Assembly (NCBI GenBank): GCA_963693315.1
Contig: OY856186.1
Location: 301,324,174-301,388,173, forward strand
Source: Diogma glabrata
Taxonomy: Eukaryota; Arthropoda; Insecta; Diptera; Cylindrotomidae
Reading direction: 5' to 3'
Length of the DNA: 64,000 bases
Shown here one piece after another: positions 33,130-45,319 of this stretch. Numbering within the stretch: position 1 is the stretch's first letter; each line of letters begins with the position of its first letter. Both the position numbers and the translations under genes were made by a program. A model generated the notes under the pieces. That model ran no database searches, was not told where the DNA came from, and saw only the letters and a program-made list of their open reading frames with translations.

Positions 33130-33970
33130 TCCTTTCTTGATCTTTATGAATCTAATTGCTTATTGCTGCTTCAGTTATTATGGTTCTTGATTCCTGATTG
33201 GTATTGGACACACACACCTCTGGCCACTTGCTAAAATAAATCCTTATGACTAGCACATATTTGTTGATGCTATCAGTAGCCGGATATGGCCCAGCTACAT
33301 TCATTGCAATTTTCTCAAATGGCGCTTCCATATTATACTGCCTCATATTACCATAACTTCTTCGTATAGGTCCTTTTGCAGTAGCTATTCCACGGCACCT
33401 TTCCACTACCAATTGACATGCTCCTGACCAATAAAATCTACGTCGTACTTTGTCAAGGATTTTTTTTAATACCTAGATGACTGCCACTGGTTTCTCCATA
33501 ACATTTCTTTAAAAACTTGAGGCATTTTTATTTTTGGGACTACTACTAACATTGATTCTTTAACTGTACCCTTAGCACTTACAGAGGCTGTTCCATTATG
33601 ACCAATATGACACTGTCTAGGTTTTTTTCCTTTTTCACTTACGTAAGCCTCACGTCAATAATGTTTTCCTAGCTTTCGGCCCGGTTACAGTGCTTGCATT
33701 CTACTTGGCATTCGTTAACATTTCCATGTGCAGTTCCTGTTCGATGTTTAATGTCAAAATCATAAGCCTGGAAGCGTTTGATCCATCGTGCTCCCTACCC
33801 CACTGGCTATTTAAATTGTAATAAACAACTCAATGCTCCATGATCACTACTCAAATGGAATTGCAAGTGTTTGTGGAAATGTTTCACACATAGCACTATA
33901 GCCAGCAATTCTTTGTGGGTTGCACAATGATCCCTTTCTCGCTTGGACAGTGTCTTCGAGTATTACTTTC
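33130..33970 (-). pseudogene. Ty3/gypsy pol fragment (RNase H and integrase)
   Basis: Reading down the minus strand, about 33950-33800 encodes an RNase H segment (THKELLAIVLCVKHFHKHLQ, SSDHGALS), and 33412-33152 encodes an integrase core start (RRSYGNMRQYN, EKIAMNVAGPYPATDS, FSKWPEV). Stops and missing sequence lie between them. The lineage differs from the complete element at 12.6-22.5 kb, judging by the RQYN/AGPYPATDS motifs. No LTRs are attached. Confidence 0.8.
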
Positions 33971-35566
33971 GAAAGGTATTACTTTCTCTTTCCCATCAAT
34001 TTCATCGATTTCTTTTCCCCTCCTCCTATACCATCATTGCTGGTATCAGTATTTAATATAAATTTAAGATTGCATAGGATAAACCGGAACTGGTGCAGAT
34101 CATAATCTTAATTGAAGTTCCATAATCGCATAGTCTTGCTTTTCGGTCTATTTAAATGCTTTATCTTTTCTTGGAAGCTTATGTAGGCTCTTAGCAATAT
34201 AATCAAATTCTGGTATAAAACGTCGGTATTGTACCATCCTTGAAAACTGCAAAGCTCTGATAAATCTTTTAACTTTAAAATACAACAAACTAGAAGTTTC
34301 TATCTTTAATAGAACCGAATTTATGAATATTTAAAAATAACTCGACTAGCCAAAAATCACGAAATTCTCGATATTTGGAACCGCAATATTTCCAAAAAAA
34401 AATCCTCGAATACGTATATCTTTTAATTCGTAGTAAATTTTTTTTAAAAATTTCAATGCATTAGAAATATTCACGATTTTCACATGACAAAAATATGTGT
34501 TAAAAATTTTAAGGGTAGCTTTCTCCCTTAGTTTTAATTTTAAAAAAATTTAAAATCGGTTTTCCGATTTTTTTAAATTTACTTCAAAATATAAACTTTC
34601 AATTAATTCTTACCGCGTGATGGAAGTAGTATCGATGTGAGTGCTAGAGGGCACTGTAGGCAAAAAAACACAGTTTTCACGCAGTTTTGAAACTTTATCA
34701 TTTTTTTTCTCGGAAATATCAGCATGTAGGCATATTTTGTATGTGACAATTTTGACTTAAAATTTTTACGTAAATCACTTCTTATTGGCATGGGTCGCGT
34801 TAAACCTTGATCCGTCTCATTTGCTAATCATTTTGCACGTTCCGCATTCCGCCGACACTTATACGATTATTTAAAAGCCAAAGTGTATAAGCACATAAAA
34901 TTTGGAAAAAAAAACGTGCAAAATACATTGAACCAGAACTAAGAAGAATTATGAACGAACAGCAAGTCTGTAAGTGACACCATTCGTTATATGTATTGCA
35001 GCTTATTGATTCCGAGTTGTTAATATTAATTACTTTACTCTGAAGATTGGGTCGATTCTGCTTCAGTTATTTCAAGAAGAGTAAATTACTATGTCGTAAA
35101 AGTTTACTATTTCTAAAGGTGTCTAAAATTTACTGTTCCTTCACCCGGTTTTCGCAATTTGTAAACTTTACATGCACGAAAACATATTTCATCTTCCAAA
35201 TCAGAATAAAAAAACCAATAAATTCAATACATTTGTCTTGTTTTCGAATTCATATCACATCTCAAAAAGAAAAAACTATAAATTAACAACCTAGTAATAG
35301 TTTTAGTGTGGCAAATAAGACACTAGGTTTGATTATAGTATATACCAGCATAAATCCAGCAAACTTTGGTTTTTATGCATACCAAGCATAGCAAACACTC
35401 AAAAACAAAACAATTCGATGTTTTTTTCTTAGCAAGCTAGTAAAGTAAAGTTTCGAATACTTTTTTATGCATACGAAAACTAGTAAACACTTAAAAAACC
35501 TAGTTACTAGGTTTTATACATATGGCCCATTGATCAAACCCTTTTGCAAAAAATCTGGTAGAATAT

Positions 35567-36033
35567 TGTTACGTTTTTCAACCTTACTTACCGCCTTACG
35601 TCGACATTCGATAAATTTAATGCCCAAAACGCTTTTTAGTCCAAAATAATACACAAGAAATTTCTATTAAATCACACTTAAAACTTTATTTATAAAACTA
35701 ATTTTAATTCTAATTACACGGTTTTATATCCACGATACAGCGCATCGTTTATAATTAATTCAATTTACCATAATGTAACATTCCACTCAAACTATCGCAG
35801 TCTAATTTAAAATTATTATAATTTTGCAACAGGAATTTCTTATATATGTTTCTGCTTAATTTCTTGTATATTCTAAGAAAATAAATTTGATTTCATGTTT
35901 TGCTCCTTTTTCTTAGAAAACAATGTGACGTTGAAATATTGTTTGAACGTTTGAAATATTGTGTGCATATTGGAAATTGTAGTTGAATTCAATTTTGTTT
36001 TGTTTTTTATTGCGTTTATGTAGAATCGTAACA
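35567..36033. repeat. Solo LTR (467 bp)
   Basis: Begins TGTTACG and ends CGTAACA, perfect 7-bp inverted termini starting TG and ending CA. It is flanked by the direct duplicate ATAT (35563-35566 and 36034-36037). That is the scar left when the two LTRs of a gypsy-type element recombine. An AAACTTTATTTATAAAA block near 35690 may include its poly(A) region. It is not homologous by eye to the 1411-bp LTR. Confidence 0.85.
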
Positions 36034-36037
36034 ATAT

Positions 36038-36441
36038 CATCCAAGTGGGTTTGTACCTAAGTATTTGACTTCCTATTTCATTCTATTAAGATTACTCCAA
36101 AAGATGGCCTAATAAGCTGAAATATATGAAGTAGAAGTTAAATTATAAATAAATTTTGTTATTTATTTTTTTTATAAAATAAAATTTATTAAATAAGTTA
36201 TTAAGTTATTTGCAAGAAAAGAGATTGATAATATATTATTCTTTATTTTATTTTTTATTAGTTCTAATAATTATATAGCTCTAAAATCAGTTTTTAAACC
36301 TTTTCGTGAGAACTAATTGTGAAACGCCTATTTGTGTTTGCCTATTTTGTTACGATATTGTTTTGAATATACAAATAAACGAAGATACCATTTCAGAAGA
36401 CAATGTCTTTTAGATCGAGTTGTGAAAACCAGACCTATATA
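36038..36441. other. AT-rich non-coding stretch
   Basis: No gene, repeat end or RNA recognised between the solo LTR and the mariner. Confidence 0.6.
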
Positions 36442-37731
36442 CTAGGTCATTCAATAAGTCCGTAGGATGACACATAGATGGCGTTACTAGAATTTTTTCC
36501 ATATGATTTTTATTTAGTACTAACCTTCAAACGATACGTGTATAAATTTGACAGCAATCTGACTATTTATTCGTGAGTTATAGCATTTTGTGTGAAGCAA
36601 CTTTTGTTTTTGAAAAAAATGGAAAAAAGTGAATTTCGAATTTTAATAAAGCATTGCTTTTTGATGAAAAAAAATACAGTGGAAACCAAACAACGGCTTG
36701 ATAAACATTATCCAAAGTCTGCTCCATCGAGACAAATGGTAGAGAAGTGGATGGCTGAATTTAAATGTGGTCGTACCAGCACAAAAGATGCAGAGCGCAG
36801 TGGACGCCCAAATGAGGCTGTTATTCCAGAAAACATAAAAAAAATCCACAAATTGGTTATGAACGATCGCAAATTGAAGGTGCACGAAATAGCTGACATT
36901 GTAAAGGTAGCAGATGGTAGTGTTTTTACCATTTTACATGAACATTTGGGTATGCGAAAGCTCTGTGCAAATTGGGTGCCGCGTGAGCTCACAGTCGACC
37001 AAAAACAACAACGAATCGATGCTTCGGGGGAGTCTTTGGCACTGTTAAACCGCAATAAAAGGGAATTCTATCGTAGATATGTGACAATGGATGAGACATG
37101 GCTTCACAATTACACACCAGAATCCAAAAGACAGTCAGCAGAGTGGACAGCAGTCGACGAACCGAATCCAAAGCGAGCAAAGACGCAACAGTCGGCCAGT
37201 AAGGTGATGGCGTCTGTATTTTGGGATACGAACGGAATAATATTCATCGACTATCTCCAAAAAGGAACCACCATCAACAGCGAGTATTACTGTGAACTTT
37301 TGGATCGATTGAAGGCTGAAATCGCAAAGAAACGGCCACATTTGCAAAAGAAAAAAGTGTTGTTTCACCAAGATAATACACCGTGTCACAGATCGATGAA
37401 AACGATGGCAAAATTGAATGAATTGGGCTTTGAATTGCTTACCCACCCACCATATTCTCCAGATTTAGCCCCCAGCGACTTTTTCCTGTTTTCAGATCTC
37501 AAGAGAATGCTTGCTGGAAAGAAATTTAAGTCCAATGATGAAGTAATCGCTGAAACTGAGGCCTATTTTGACGAGAAAGAGAAATCGTACTATAAAAGTG
37601 GTATAGAAAAGTTGGAAAATCGCTATACTCGTTGTATCGCCCTCGAAGGCAACTATGTTGAATAAAAAAATCGAGTTTTGTCAAAATGTTGTTTTTTTCT
37701 TACTTATCCTACGGACTTATTGAACGACCGT
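36442..37731 (+). mobile_element. Mariner DNA transposon, about 1.29 kb
   Basis: Terminal inverted repeats of about 30 bp share TTCAATAAGTCCGTAGGAT: the left begins at 36442 and the right ends at 37731. TA dinucleotides lie just outside (36440-36441 and 37732-37733). The two ends differ by a one-base length difference near the tip and a few substitutions, so the exact terminus is uncertain by one or two bases. One intact transposase frame fills the element. Confidence 0.92.
36619..37665 (+). CDS. Mariner transposase (348 aa, intact)
   Basis: The enzyme binds the element ends and cuts and pastes it at TA sites. The ATG at 36619 (AAAATGG context) gives 348 residues, the usual mariner size. An N-terminal paired helix-turn-helix region spans residues 1-110. 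The signature WVPRELTVDQK follows, then catalytic Asp158 (MDETW, 37090-37092), Asp252 (HQDNTPCH, 37372-37374) and Asp287 (SPDLAPSDFF, 37477-37479). The last two are 34 residues apart, the DD34D triad of true mariners. No stops or frameshifts interrupt it. The AAAATGG start was preferred over an upstream in-frame non-ATG extension. Subfamily not determined. Confidence 0.95.
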   Translation: MEKSEFRILIKHCFLMKKNTVETKQRLDKHYPKSAPSRQMVEKWMAEFKCGRTSTKDAERSGRPNEAVIPENIKKIHKLVMNDRKLKVHEIADIVKVADGSVFTILHEHLGMRKLCANWVPRELTVDQKQQRIDASGESLALLNRNKREFYRRYVTMDETWLHNYTPESKRQSAEWTAVDEPNPKRAKTQQSASKVMASVFWDTNGIIFIDYLQKGTTINSEYYCELLDRLKAEIAKKRPHLQKKKVLFHQDNTPCHRSMKTMAKLNELGFELLTHPPYSPDLAPSDFFLFSDLKRMLAGKKFKSNDEVIAETEAYFDEKEKSYYKSGIEKLENRYTRCIALEGNYVE

Positions 37732-37733
37732 TA

Positions 37734-38240
37734 AGCATATAAGTAGTGAGGACAAAATTATAAATACAACTTATTTTAGAATTTTTTTACAGGGCACCCC
37801 CAACATACATGAAAAATTAAAATATGGCCGATCCGAGAGGTAACTTTAAAATTAAATTGCACAAGAATGGCTATTCTGGTTTCAACGAACTTGTTTTGTT
37901 TGATGAATAGTTAATCTTTATAAAAAAAATAAAAATAGATTTCTGTAATCAATTTTAAAATTAAAATATGAAAAAAAATATTTTTTTAAAGATTAGATTG
38001 TTTTTTGAAAAATAGTTCTATCTTTACTCTGAAATATTTCAAATTTACAAATAGACGTTTTTTCTTGAGATATCTAAGTTTAAAGATTTCGAGTCCGACT
38101 AAAAATTCTAATTTTTCATAGTTTTTTCAAACAATTTCGATAAAAAAATAATTATTTATTGCCAATTTTAGGTCAAAAGCGGTGTTAGGTTAGGTTAGAC
38201 TGAATGGGCTGTTATTCTCACGAATGACTCACACAGTACA
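37734..38240. other. Non-coding stretch
   Basis: No gene. GTTAGGTTAGGTTAG at 38184-38198 is a brief TTAGG-like run, too short to call telomeric. Confidence 0.6.
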
Positions 38241-38776
38241 GTTATCGGGAATCGAAAATCAACAAAATGTTTTTGTTTGTGCCATACTCAAAACATGAAA
38301 TTAATGTTCAAGCAGAGTGCGAATGTGGCTGAATTATCAACCTACTATAAATATAACTTGAGCGAATTCTCCTATAAGGAAATTCAAAATATCCTTCCAT
38401 CGTGTGCGCAGTATAATCGACAAACAAGAGCTGCCGACTTATCCCATCCATTTGTTGTACAAATACCTCGTTGTAGAACTGTGTCCTTCCAGAACGACTA
38501 TTTTAATAGAGTGGCCAAGTTGTGGAACTCAATGCCTCCCTCTGTATGTCCCGATGAATTTTCCCCTCAGGCATTTAAAGAAAATGTGCATAATCATTTA
38601 AAACAATTAGTATAGTTATCCCTATATCCCTATATCCCCATTCCTTCCATTTTCCTCATCTCCTTCCTTTATAGTTGACATGGTATCTTCGGATATTCAA
38701 AGAGTCTAAATAATGAATATTTCATATTTAGTGTGCTAAACATGTCTAACTAATTAATAAAAAAAAAAAAAAAGAG
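38241..38776 (+). mobile_element. 5'-truncated LINE copy with poly(A) tail
   Basis: The plus-strand frame to 38615 encodes about 110 residues resembling the extreme C-terminus of CR1/jockey-like RTs: an IPRCRTVSFQNDYF block then RVAKLWNSMPPSV and FKENVHNHLKQL. A 3' UTR of about 140 bp with CCCTATATCC repeats follows, ending in an A-run at 38757-38774. The family is different from that at 50-53 kb, which has KIPRCHTGRSQRDFF at the equivalent place. The upstream boundary is approximate. Confidence 0.75.
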
Positions 38777-41700
38777 TCTAATAAAGGATTGTTTCCTTAA
38801 AATGAAGAAATAAATACTAACAAACATGTAATTTAATTCATTATGTTCATTATTTAGAAAAAACGAAGCAAATTACATTTGAAAACAGTGGCAGCTACAG
38901 AAGTAAAATATAAAAAATGGAGTAATACAAATTATATCTATAATTTGAAACCCGAAGTTTTCACAAACCAATTTATAGGGCATTTGAAACTATTTATGCC
39001 ACCATTTTATATCTTATTAACAATTAAAATTTATAAGTAATGTGAAGCAGAATGGCGCTTCCATGCGCCATCTTTAAAAAGTTTTTTAATAGTTTAATTT
39101 TATAATTAATTACAAAAACGTTTAAATTAATTTGAAATCGGCATAGTTGTTCTTGAGCAATTTAATTTCAATGTTACCTCAACTTGGCAAAGTTTTCATT
39201 TTTCATGTACGTTGTGGTGCCTCGTATGCTCAAACTATGTACTTTTAAAAATATAAGTTGTAGTTTTTATTTTGTCCACACTACTTTTATATGCCAAGTT
39301 TCAGAATGAACAAGTTCAAATTTTTTATCTTGTATATCACGATTTTCATTTCCAATGAGTTGAGGATTATGCATTTGGTTTCTATCAAAAATTTATTAAA
39401 ATTGATTTTAAATATTGGAGATTAAAATTATTAGTAAGTCATACGCAGGCAACCCATTTTAAAGAACTAAAAAGCTACGGAAGTCGTACAAATGCCTCTT
39501 TTCCTTAATCGCACATTCCTGGCGTTACTTACCCGTTCGGTCTTTTTTAACGTACAAGCTAACTTAAACTAACATCTCTTAAGTTTTTTACTGTTGCACA
39601 GTCGTGTTTGTTCTAACAGTAACTCATACATAAATCAATTTTTCGATACTTTCATCCCAAAACGTGCATTTTGGTTTCACCCTGTATGCAAATTTTTCTA
39701 TACACATGAGAGGATAAGGTTTATAATGTGTTATTTGAAATTCTGTCTGCCATCTCACATCTTCATTTTTCAATTTATATAAATATAAAATCAAAGAAGA
39801 TTAATGGTTTTAAATATTTTGTAAATGATTTAGTTTTGGCATAATCAAACATAAAACTGACCTTCAAATTCTAATAATTTTTGACAGGAAGTTTAACATA
39901 GATTTTATCTCGTAAAGTAAATCAGATTTAACTATCAAAAATTATTTAAGAATTTTATTTTCGAGGTAGCAAGTTTAGGATAGATACAAAAAACTGAACT
40001 TGTTTTTAAATGTGTAATGTTTTTCCAGGATGTTTTAGCTACTTAGATGTCCTACTCAATTATAAAATTGGCTGTATATTGAAATTGAAAAGACTTTGAT
40101 TAAACTTTATAGAGATTTGAACTTAGATTATGTGCCACATAGTCCAGCGCGTTAACTACTAGACCATATATTACATGTTTATACACTAACCACATATTAA
40201 TAAAAAATTCGCAGTTCATGGCTCAAACTCAACTTAGTATAAATTTACAAAACAATGAATATAAAAATTAGAATATTGTAATTTTCAAACAAATTTAATC
40301 GTCATAACGGATATCAAAATATTATCATATTTCTAAAACAAAAATTAAAAATATGTCTAAGAAGTAAAATTCAGCTACAGCAAAAAAAGAACTTCTGATT
40401 CACAGGAAACGTGAATAACTAAGAATTCGAATAAATTTTATAATCTTAATCTAATCATTTGTCTTTTATATTATTATAAAAAACCATTCACTGGAAATTA
40501 AAAAAAAATTTTTATATCGGGGTTCGGGACAATTGTTAACACTACGACAGTAATAATAATAACTGTGCAAATCTATAACTGTTTATAATTAAAAGAATAA
40601 AATGCCTTTGTGTAATTCAGGTATAAATTAATTCGGTTCTTAATAGATGGAAAATCGCAACAAGAAAAAATTTGAAGCTTTCCTTTTCCGATTTTCTTGA
40701 AATCTCGGTAATGGTCATTTTTGAAGCCGTATCCGGCTCAACGCAGGGCGTTTCCTAAAAATTTTGATTCTTACCTTGGAATATATGTGCCGTCAAACTT
40801 CAAAAGAAGATACAAACAGATAAAAAGAGTTTTTCAAGAAACTTATACAAGCGATTGCGTACGGATGCGATTTAAAAGATAACGTAATGTCGTGTTTAAA
40901 GAAGATCAAGCACGAATTTAACTTTTGACTGTAGCTGAATAAATTAGATAATACAATACAGGCATCTATATTCTATTACGACGGGCTGTTGCACTTGTTT
41001 GATAAGTTTACAGTTTACATGCAATTTATAAAACAAAATTATCAAAAATTATTAATATACCATTTGTAAGTATGTTAAAAGATTGCCTTAAAATTAAGCA
41101 AGTAACAGGTTTTTATTAGACACTTTAACATTAGTAACTTTTACTTGAATGTATAACGTCTTTAAGAAAAGGTCACTCATCTTTGAATATACCTATTCTT
41201 ACCAACTTCAATCGTGATACTAAATGATGTTACAAATTAATGATCCTAACAAGTATGTTCAAAATTAACAGTTTAAAATTAACAAAATATTGAAAAATTC
41301 TTAACTCATGAATCGTGTAAAAAAAGATTACGGATATTCTTTGTTCTACGTCAATAAAGAATCGAATAACAAATTTTTAAGCAATTAAGAAAGAATTTCT
41401 GCAAAAATCTAAAGGAAATTGTAATTATTTTTAACAAGAAATTTTAAAATCGCGTGTCGTCTTCAAAAAGCCACAGTTCTACACGAAGTAGATGAGTCTT
41501 TTCTTTTATACAATAACATTTCAAAAAAGTTTTGGGTATTATTGCTTAATAATTGCGTTGATTACAATAAAACAAAAAACTTTCAAGCTTTAGATAAAAA
41601 ATGGAATTTCGATTAAATTTATTTAGCAGAAGAGAAGTTGAAATGAAACATTTAGGCGTAGTGTGCTGGTAAGCATCAATATCGCAAATTTTAATATAAG

Positions 41701-41924
41701 TTTGCAGTGGATTTGATAAAAGACACAAAAATCTGATAGGTTATGCTTGTGTTTATTTTGTCGTTATTTAATTAGATTTTGAGAATAGCATTTTTATTAT
41801 TTTTGATTATTTTTACTTCACCACAATTTAAAATTGCGTGGAGTAATGCAATCTTGTTCTTGTGTTTTGGACCTCCTGTATTTAAATAGCCAATAAAAAT
41901 TTTGGTGGATCTCCAGTATGGTAG
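38777..41924. other. AT-rich intergenic DNA
   Basis: No gene supported apart from the tRNA-like segment near 40.1 kb. TTTCACCCTGTATG at about 39676 recalls the ends of Tc1/mariner elements but no partner end was found. Confidence 0.55.
40101..40171 (-). pseudogene. tRNA-like relic
   Basis: On the minus strand TGGTCTAGTAGTTAACGC matches an A-box/D-arm and AAGTTCAAATCTC a B-box, at the right spacing, with GCTGGACTATG.. between as an anticodon arm. The acceptor arm and the 3' half of the anticodon stem are weak. A pseudogene or the head of a tRNA-derived SINE is more likely than a working gene. Confidence 0.5.
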
Positions 41925-42860
41925 GTTGACATTCCTGCATATGATCTTGATGAAACTTTGGCAAATTATCCAGGTTCACTTAAAAATGGAAGATCTGGAT
42001 TCATTTCAAAATTGGACAAAATGACGAGGAGTCTCGCAAACACCTGTAAGTTTTAAATCTTTAATGACTTCGAAGCCAGGCTTTCGATCTTATTGAGACT
42101 TGGTATATAGGGTTTTAGTACTGTTTCCAATGTTTTTTTCAGTTTTTAGATTTTCATCTAAGATTTAGATCTTCAATAGATTTTCATGAAACTTTGATAA
42201 AAGTGTTTCAAACAATATGAAAACGATTTGATTAGATTTTGGGGTACATTGGGAACAGGGGTAGGGGCTTCCACCATACAACAGGTGGTTTTTATCAATG
42301 TTTTTGATGTTTGTTGGGAGCATACAACATTGGTTCGTTAACGAATTTTGATGACACTTTAAAAAATAAGATGCAAATATGTAAAGGAAGGAGCCGATTA
42401 GTTTTTGAGTGATCAAAGTGGAGGGGGTCCACTATACAACCGCTGACTTTTCACACTTTGTTTTTAAAGTTTGTTGGCAGCATACAGACTTCGTTCATTA
42501 ATCAATTTTGATGATACTTTGAAAAAGATGGCAATTTGAATGACAAAGAACTGATTAGTTTTTGGACGATAGTGGGATAAATAGTGAGGGGCCTCCCGAG
42601 CACCTGTTTATTTGAAAAAACTTCAATAACATCAGTGATTTGATAATTGATTTTGATTAAACTTGGTATGTATGCTCGGAGTATGATTTCTAACAGTTCT
42701 GCATTCCAACTTCCGCTTTGTCACTTCCGGTAAAAAAAAGTTTTTTACTTTTTCTCGTACTACAGAATTTATACTTTTTGGGATACTACAGCATCCTTAA
42801 TGTTTTTATAATTAAAACTACGCGAAATCTATAACTGGTTAGCCAATAATTAAAGTATTT
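41925..42860 (-). repeat. Unclassified dispersed repeat, copy 2 (inverted)
   Basis: Inverted, collinear match to 29400-30310, running from CATTCCTGCAT (41930) to CTGGTTAGCCA (42837-42847). It also carries internal duplicates of the AACTGATTAGTTTTT block, at about 42390-42410 and 42548-42562. No coding frame. Confidence 0.7.
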
Positions 42861-43189
42861 GATGGATTTTAGCTCACAATATATCCAGGACATTCTGTTT
42901 CTAGAGCTGTGGTAAATTTAGCCTATGCATCAGCATCGCAATATTTTTATATTTAAATTTGATTATGTTTAGTGCTACATCTTACCTTATCTTATCTTAT
43001 CTTATCTTAAAAAAATAACCAGAATAAAATTTATAGAACTTAAAACTTTTACTTTAACCATTTTCTTCCATAACAATATTTGTAATTTACGAATTTCATC
43101 TAAAACGTTGAAAGGTCATATCCACATTTTGTTATATTTATACATGAAGGGTGAATGGATAGGCCATGGCTGATAATATTTTTGAATGA
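42861..43189. other. Non-coding stretch with (CTTAT)n
   Basis: About five CTTAT units at 42984-43009. Nothing else recognised. Confidence 0.7.
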
Positions 43190-44130
43190 GAAAAGCTAAC
43201 TATTATATCTGGACTCTCAAGAAGGTCTTTGGTCTCAAAGTTATATCGCCTTCTGTACTCTTCATCGTCTGTCTTAAGCGGACTAAAAATGTAGCGTAGG
43301 ATCTTACGCTCAAATACAGATAAACGTGATTCGTCGTTTTGTGTAAGGGTTCACGTTTGTGACTCATACATCACAACCGGTCTATCAACGTCTTGTATAA
43401 TTTGAGTTTGGTGTTAGTTGATTCATACGATGATCCAAGGAGAGGTTTAATTGAGTAGAAGGTTCGATTATCTGCAGCAATTCCAGCTTTTATATCTGTG
43501 AGTATGCTGTTGTTTGAGTCAAGTATTGATCCCAAATATTTAAAGGATTTAACTCCCTCAATTTGTTCATCGGCGCACATCAAATCTTTCTTCTCAGCCT
43601 CTTTTCAAACATTGATTGATTTTCCTTATTGAAGCTTTCAATCTCCTCACACTGTCTTTTCCACCATTTTCTCTTCGTTCATCTATGCACATAGCTTTGT
43701 AAGGGCTTTTCTTGCAAGTTTATAGTTCTCCTTCGTGGACCTGGTGTTGCGTGCTTGTAGACATTTTAGATAGCAATCTCTTTTGTATTGAATAGCGTCA
43801 TGGCACGTTGAGCCATCCATAGCTTCTGGGAGTGGTCTTGTGGTCGTCTAAGTATTCCCTCAACAGCACTTAAAACAGCATCGTTGAGCAAATACCATGA
43901 CTTATTGACTTCTCCATTAATGGTTTCTGATTTCTCCAATGTTCCGGCAATATGGTTTTGATATCTTTCTTCCGTTTCAGCATTCTTTAGTGATGAGATG
44001 TTAAAACGTTTCCGTTGATTGAATTTTTGAATGCCTGGATTTGGAAAGTGGAACCTTATTTTAGCACATACAATGAAGTAATCACTTCCAATTAGGCGCG
44101 CTCACAATGGGGGGTTTTCGGGTTCGGAAT
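43190..44130 (-). pseudogene. LINE ORF2 relic, pre-RT region joined to RT C-terminus
   Basis: Reading down the minus strand: 44130-43620 encodes the linker between endonuclease and RT (GSDYFIVCAKIRFHFPNPG, then a HSQKLWMAQRAM segment). 43583-43190 encodes the region after the RT active site (VKSFKYLGSILDSNNS, KLKLYKTLI, then SVFERKILRYIFSP). The catalytic RT core is missing, deleted at about 43600. A stop replaces Trp in the SQTW position and other breaks exist. Related in type to the LINE at 3-1643. Confidence 0.85.
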
Positions 44131-44396
44131 ACCCCCCCCCCCCTCTAACCGATAATCTTTCAGTATTTTTTTTAAATTTAGACATTATTTAGTGTTAACC
44201 ATAAGAAATTATGGATTAACATCTCTGAATATCACAAGATACGATGCTAACCAGGGATCTAAGGTTACTCACTATTGATCAATCTCTTTGAGGATTTTAC
44301 GAGATTTTATGAGGAACGCTATTTTTAAAGTTTTGTGTATTACAATTATTAAGGAAGACCAACGTCAGTAAGGCATTCCAGAGATGCTAAGTTCTG

Positions 44397-44693
44397 TTAA
44401 AAACATTTCTTTGAAAAGCTACATCTTGTCACTCGAACCTTAAAAAGATGGGCTGCTATTGATACTCTGTTCAGGTAAAATTGATTTGATCTAGGCAGAC
44501 ACGCGCGTTTATCTATAGTGTATTTGTGTACCTTCAAATCAGCAACATACAACGAATCAAGCTCATTAGTATGATTAGAATTGCTGAGCAGCAATGAAAG
44601 TCTCACCAAGGTTTTCAACCGACTGTTCCAGATATGTGTGACAAAGAAAGTAAATCGTCGCTCTTCCTTTACAAAAACCGCATTGTCTTTCAT
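44397..44693 (-). CDS. Hypothetical 98-codon frame
   Basis: An open frame without a recognised domain. It contains RRFTFFVTHIWNSRL, faintly like the IWN/LWN motif at the C-terminus of LINE RTs, and it sits among LINE relics, so a LINE remnant is the likeliest explanation. There is no evidence that it is a gene. Confidence 0.25.
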   Translation of the reverse strand: MKDNAVFVKEERRFTFFVTHIWNSRLKTLVRLSLLLSNSNHTNELDSLYVADLKVHKYTIDKRACLPRSNQFYLNRVSIAAHLFKVRVTRCSFSKKCF

Positions 44694-44869
44694 TAAGTAA
44701 CGACTTAAGAAGCTGATAATATTAAATTAACTTTTTTGAAATTGGCAGTATACTGGCCATTTTTTAAAGAGCATTTATTTTAAATTTTATTGCTTCTTCA
44801 CATTTACCCGAATCCTAAAGATCAGCCTTCAGAGCCATATATCGGAATAAACCTGCGCATACCCACGTG

Positions 44870-45110
44870 TATTATTTCTGAAAAATTAGAAGCAGATATG
44901 TTTGAATTAAATATATATCTCTAAGCCCCTGCCAATCTGCAACCCAAATAAGACTAGGATTAGATTGAAACTGCTTGGAAACTTGTAAATTTAAATGAGT
45001 GGAAATCAAATTATGGTCTGAACCACCTAAAGGTTCTGATACTTTAAATTGTACAAACGAAAGATCATTTATCAAAAACAAATAAATCAATTTACTAATT
45101 TGACCATGAC
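44870..45110 (-). pseudogene. LINE endonuclease C-terminal fragment
   Basis: The minus strand reads SHGQISKLIYLFLIND then FKVSEPLGGSDHNLISTHL; the GGSDH motif is the conserved SDH end of the apurinic-like endonuclease domain of LINEs. No start, and flanked by unrelated sequence. Confidence 0.7.
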
Positions 45111-45319
45111 TGTCAGGAGCTCTGGAAGGTTGTTTGGCCGTTATATCCGAGTGAAAATAAATATAAAAAAAATAAAATAATAATATAGTAATAATATAGT
45201 ATAAATTTTGTTTGACTAAAATGTTTTAGTATCAATAAATTCGTTTCCTTCTTGATAATGAAACCCTAACAAAAACAGCCCAATATTATATTAAACTAGA
45301 TAATCGAAAACGAAAAAAA

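Larger units (their letters stand above)
31108..35528. mobile_element. Candidate Harbinger-like DNA transposon with nested debris
   Basis: The left end GGGCGATATGTATAAAAAC (31108) and right end, read inversely, GGGCCATATGTATAAAACC (35528) form terminal inverted repeats of about 24-27 bp. They are followed by related CTAGTAAAC/AAACTTTAC subterminal words on both sides. The flanking dinucleotide is AT on both sides, which would fit ISL2EU-type elements of the Harbinger superfamily. I could not recognise a transposase. The interior contains a minus-strand 80-codon frame of unknown nature (31619-31861), a LINE fragment, a gypsy fragment and a G-run at 32509-32519. A further TIR-like copy lies just inside the right end (35466-35490). 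An alternative is two separate MITE copies that happen to flank this region. Confidence 0.55.

Noticed and set aside
38184..38198. TTAGG-type telomeric repeat
   Set aside because: Only about three units, interstitial and next to a truncated LINE; too short to mean anything.
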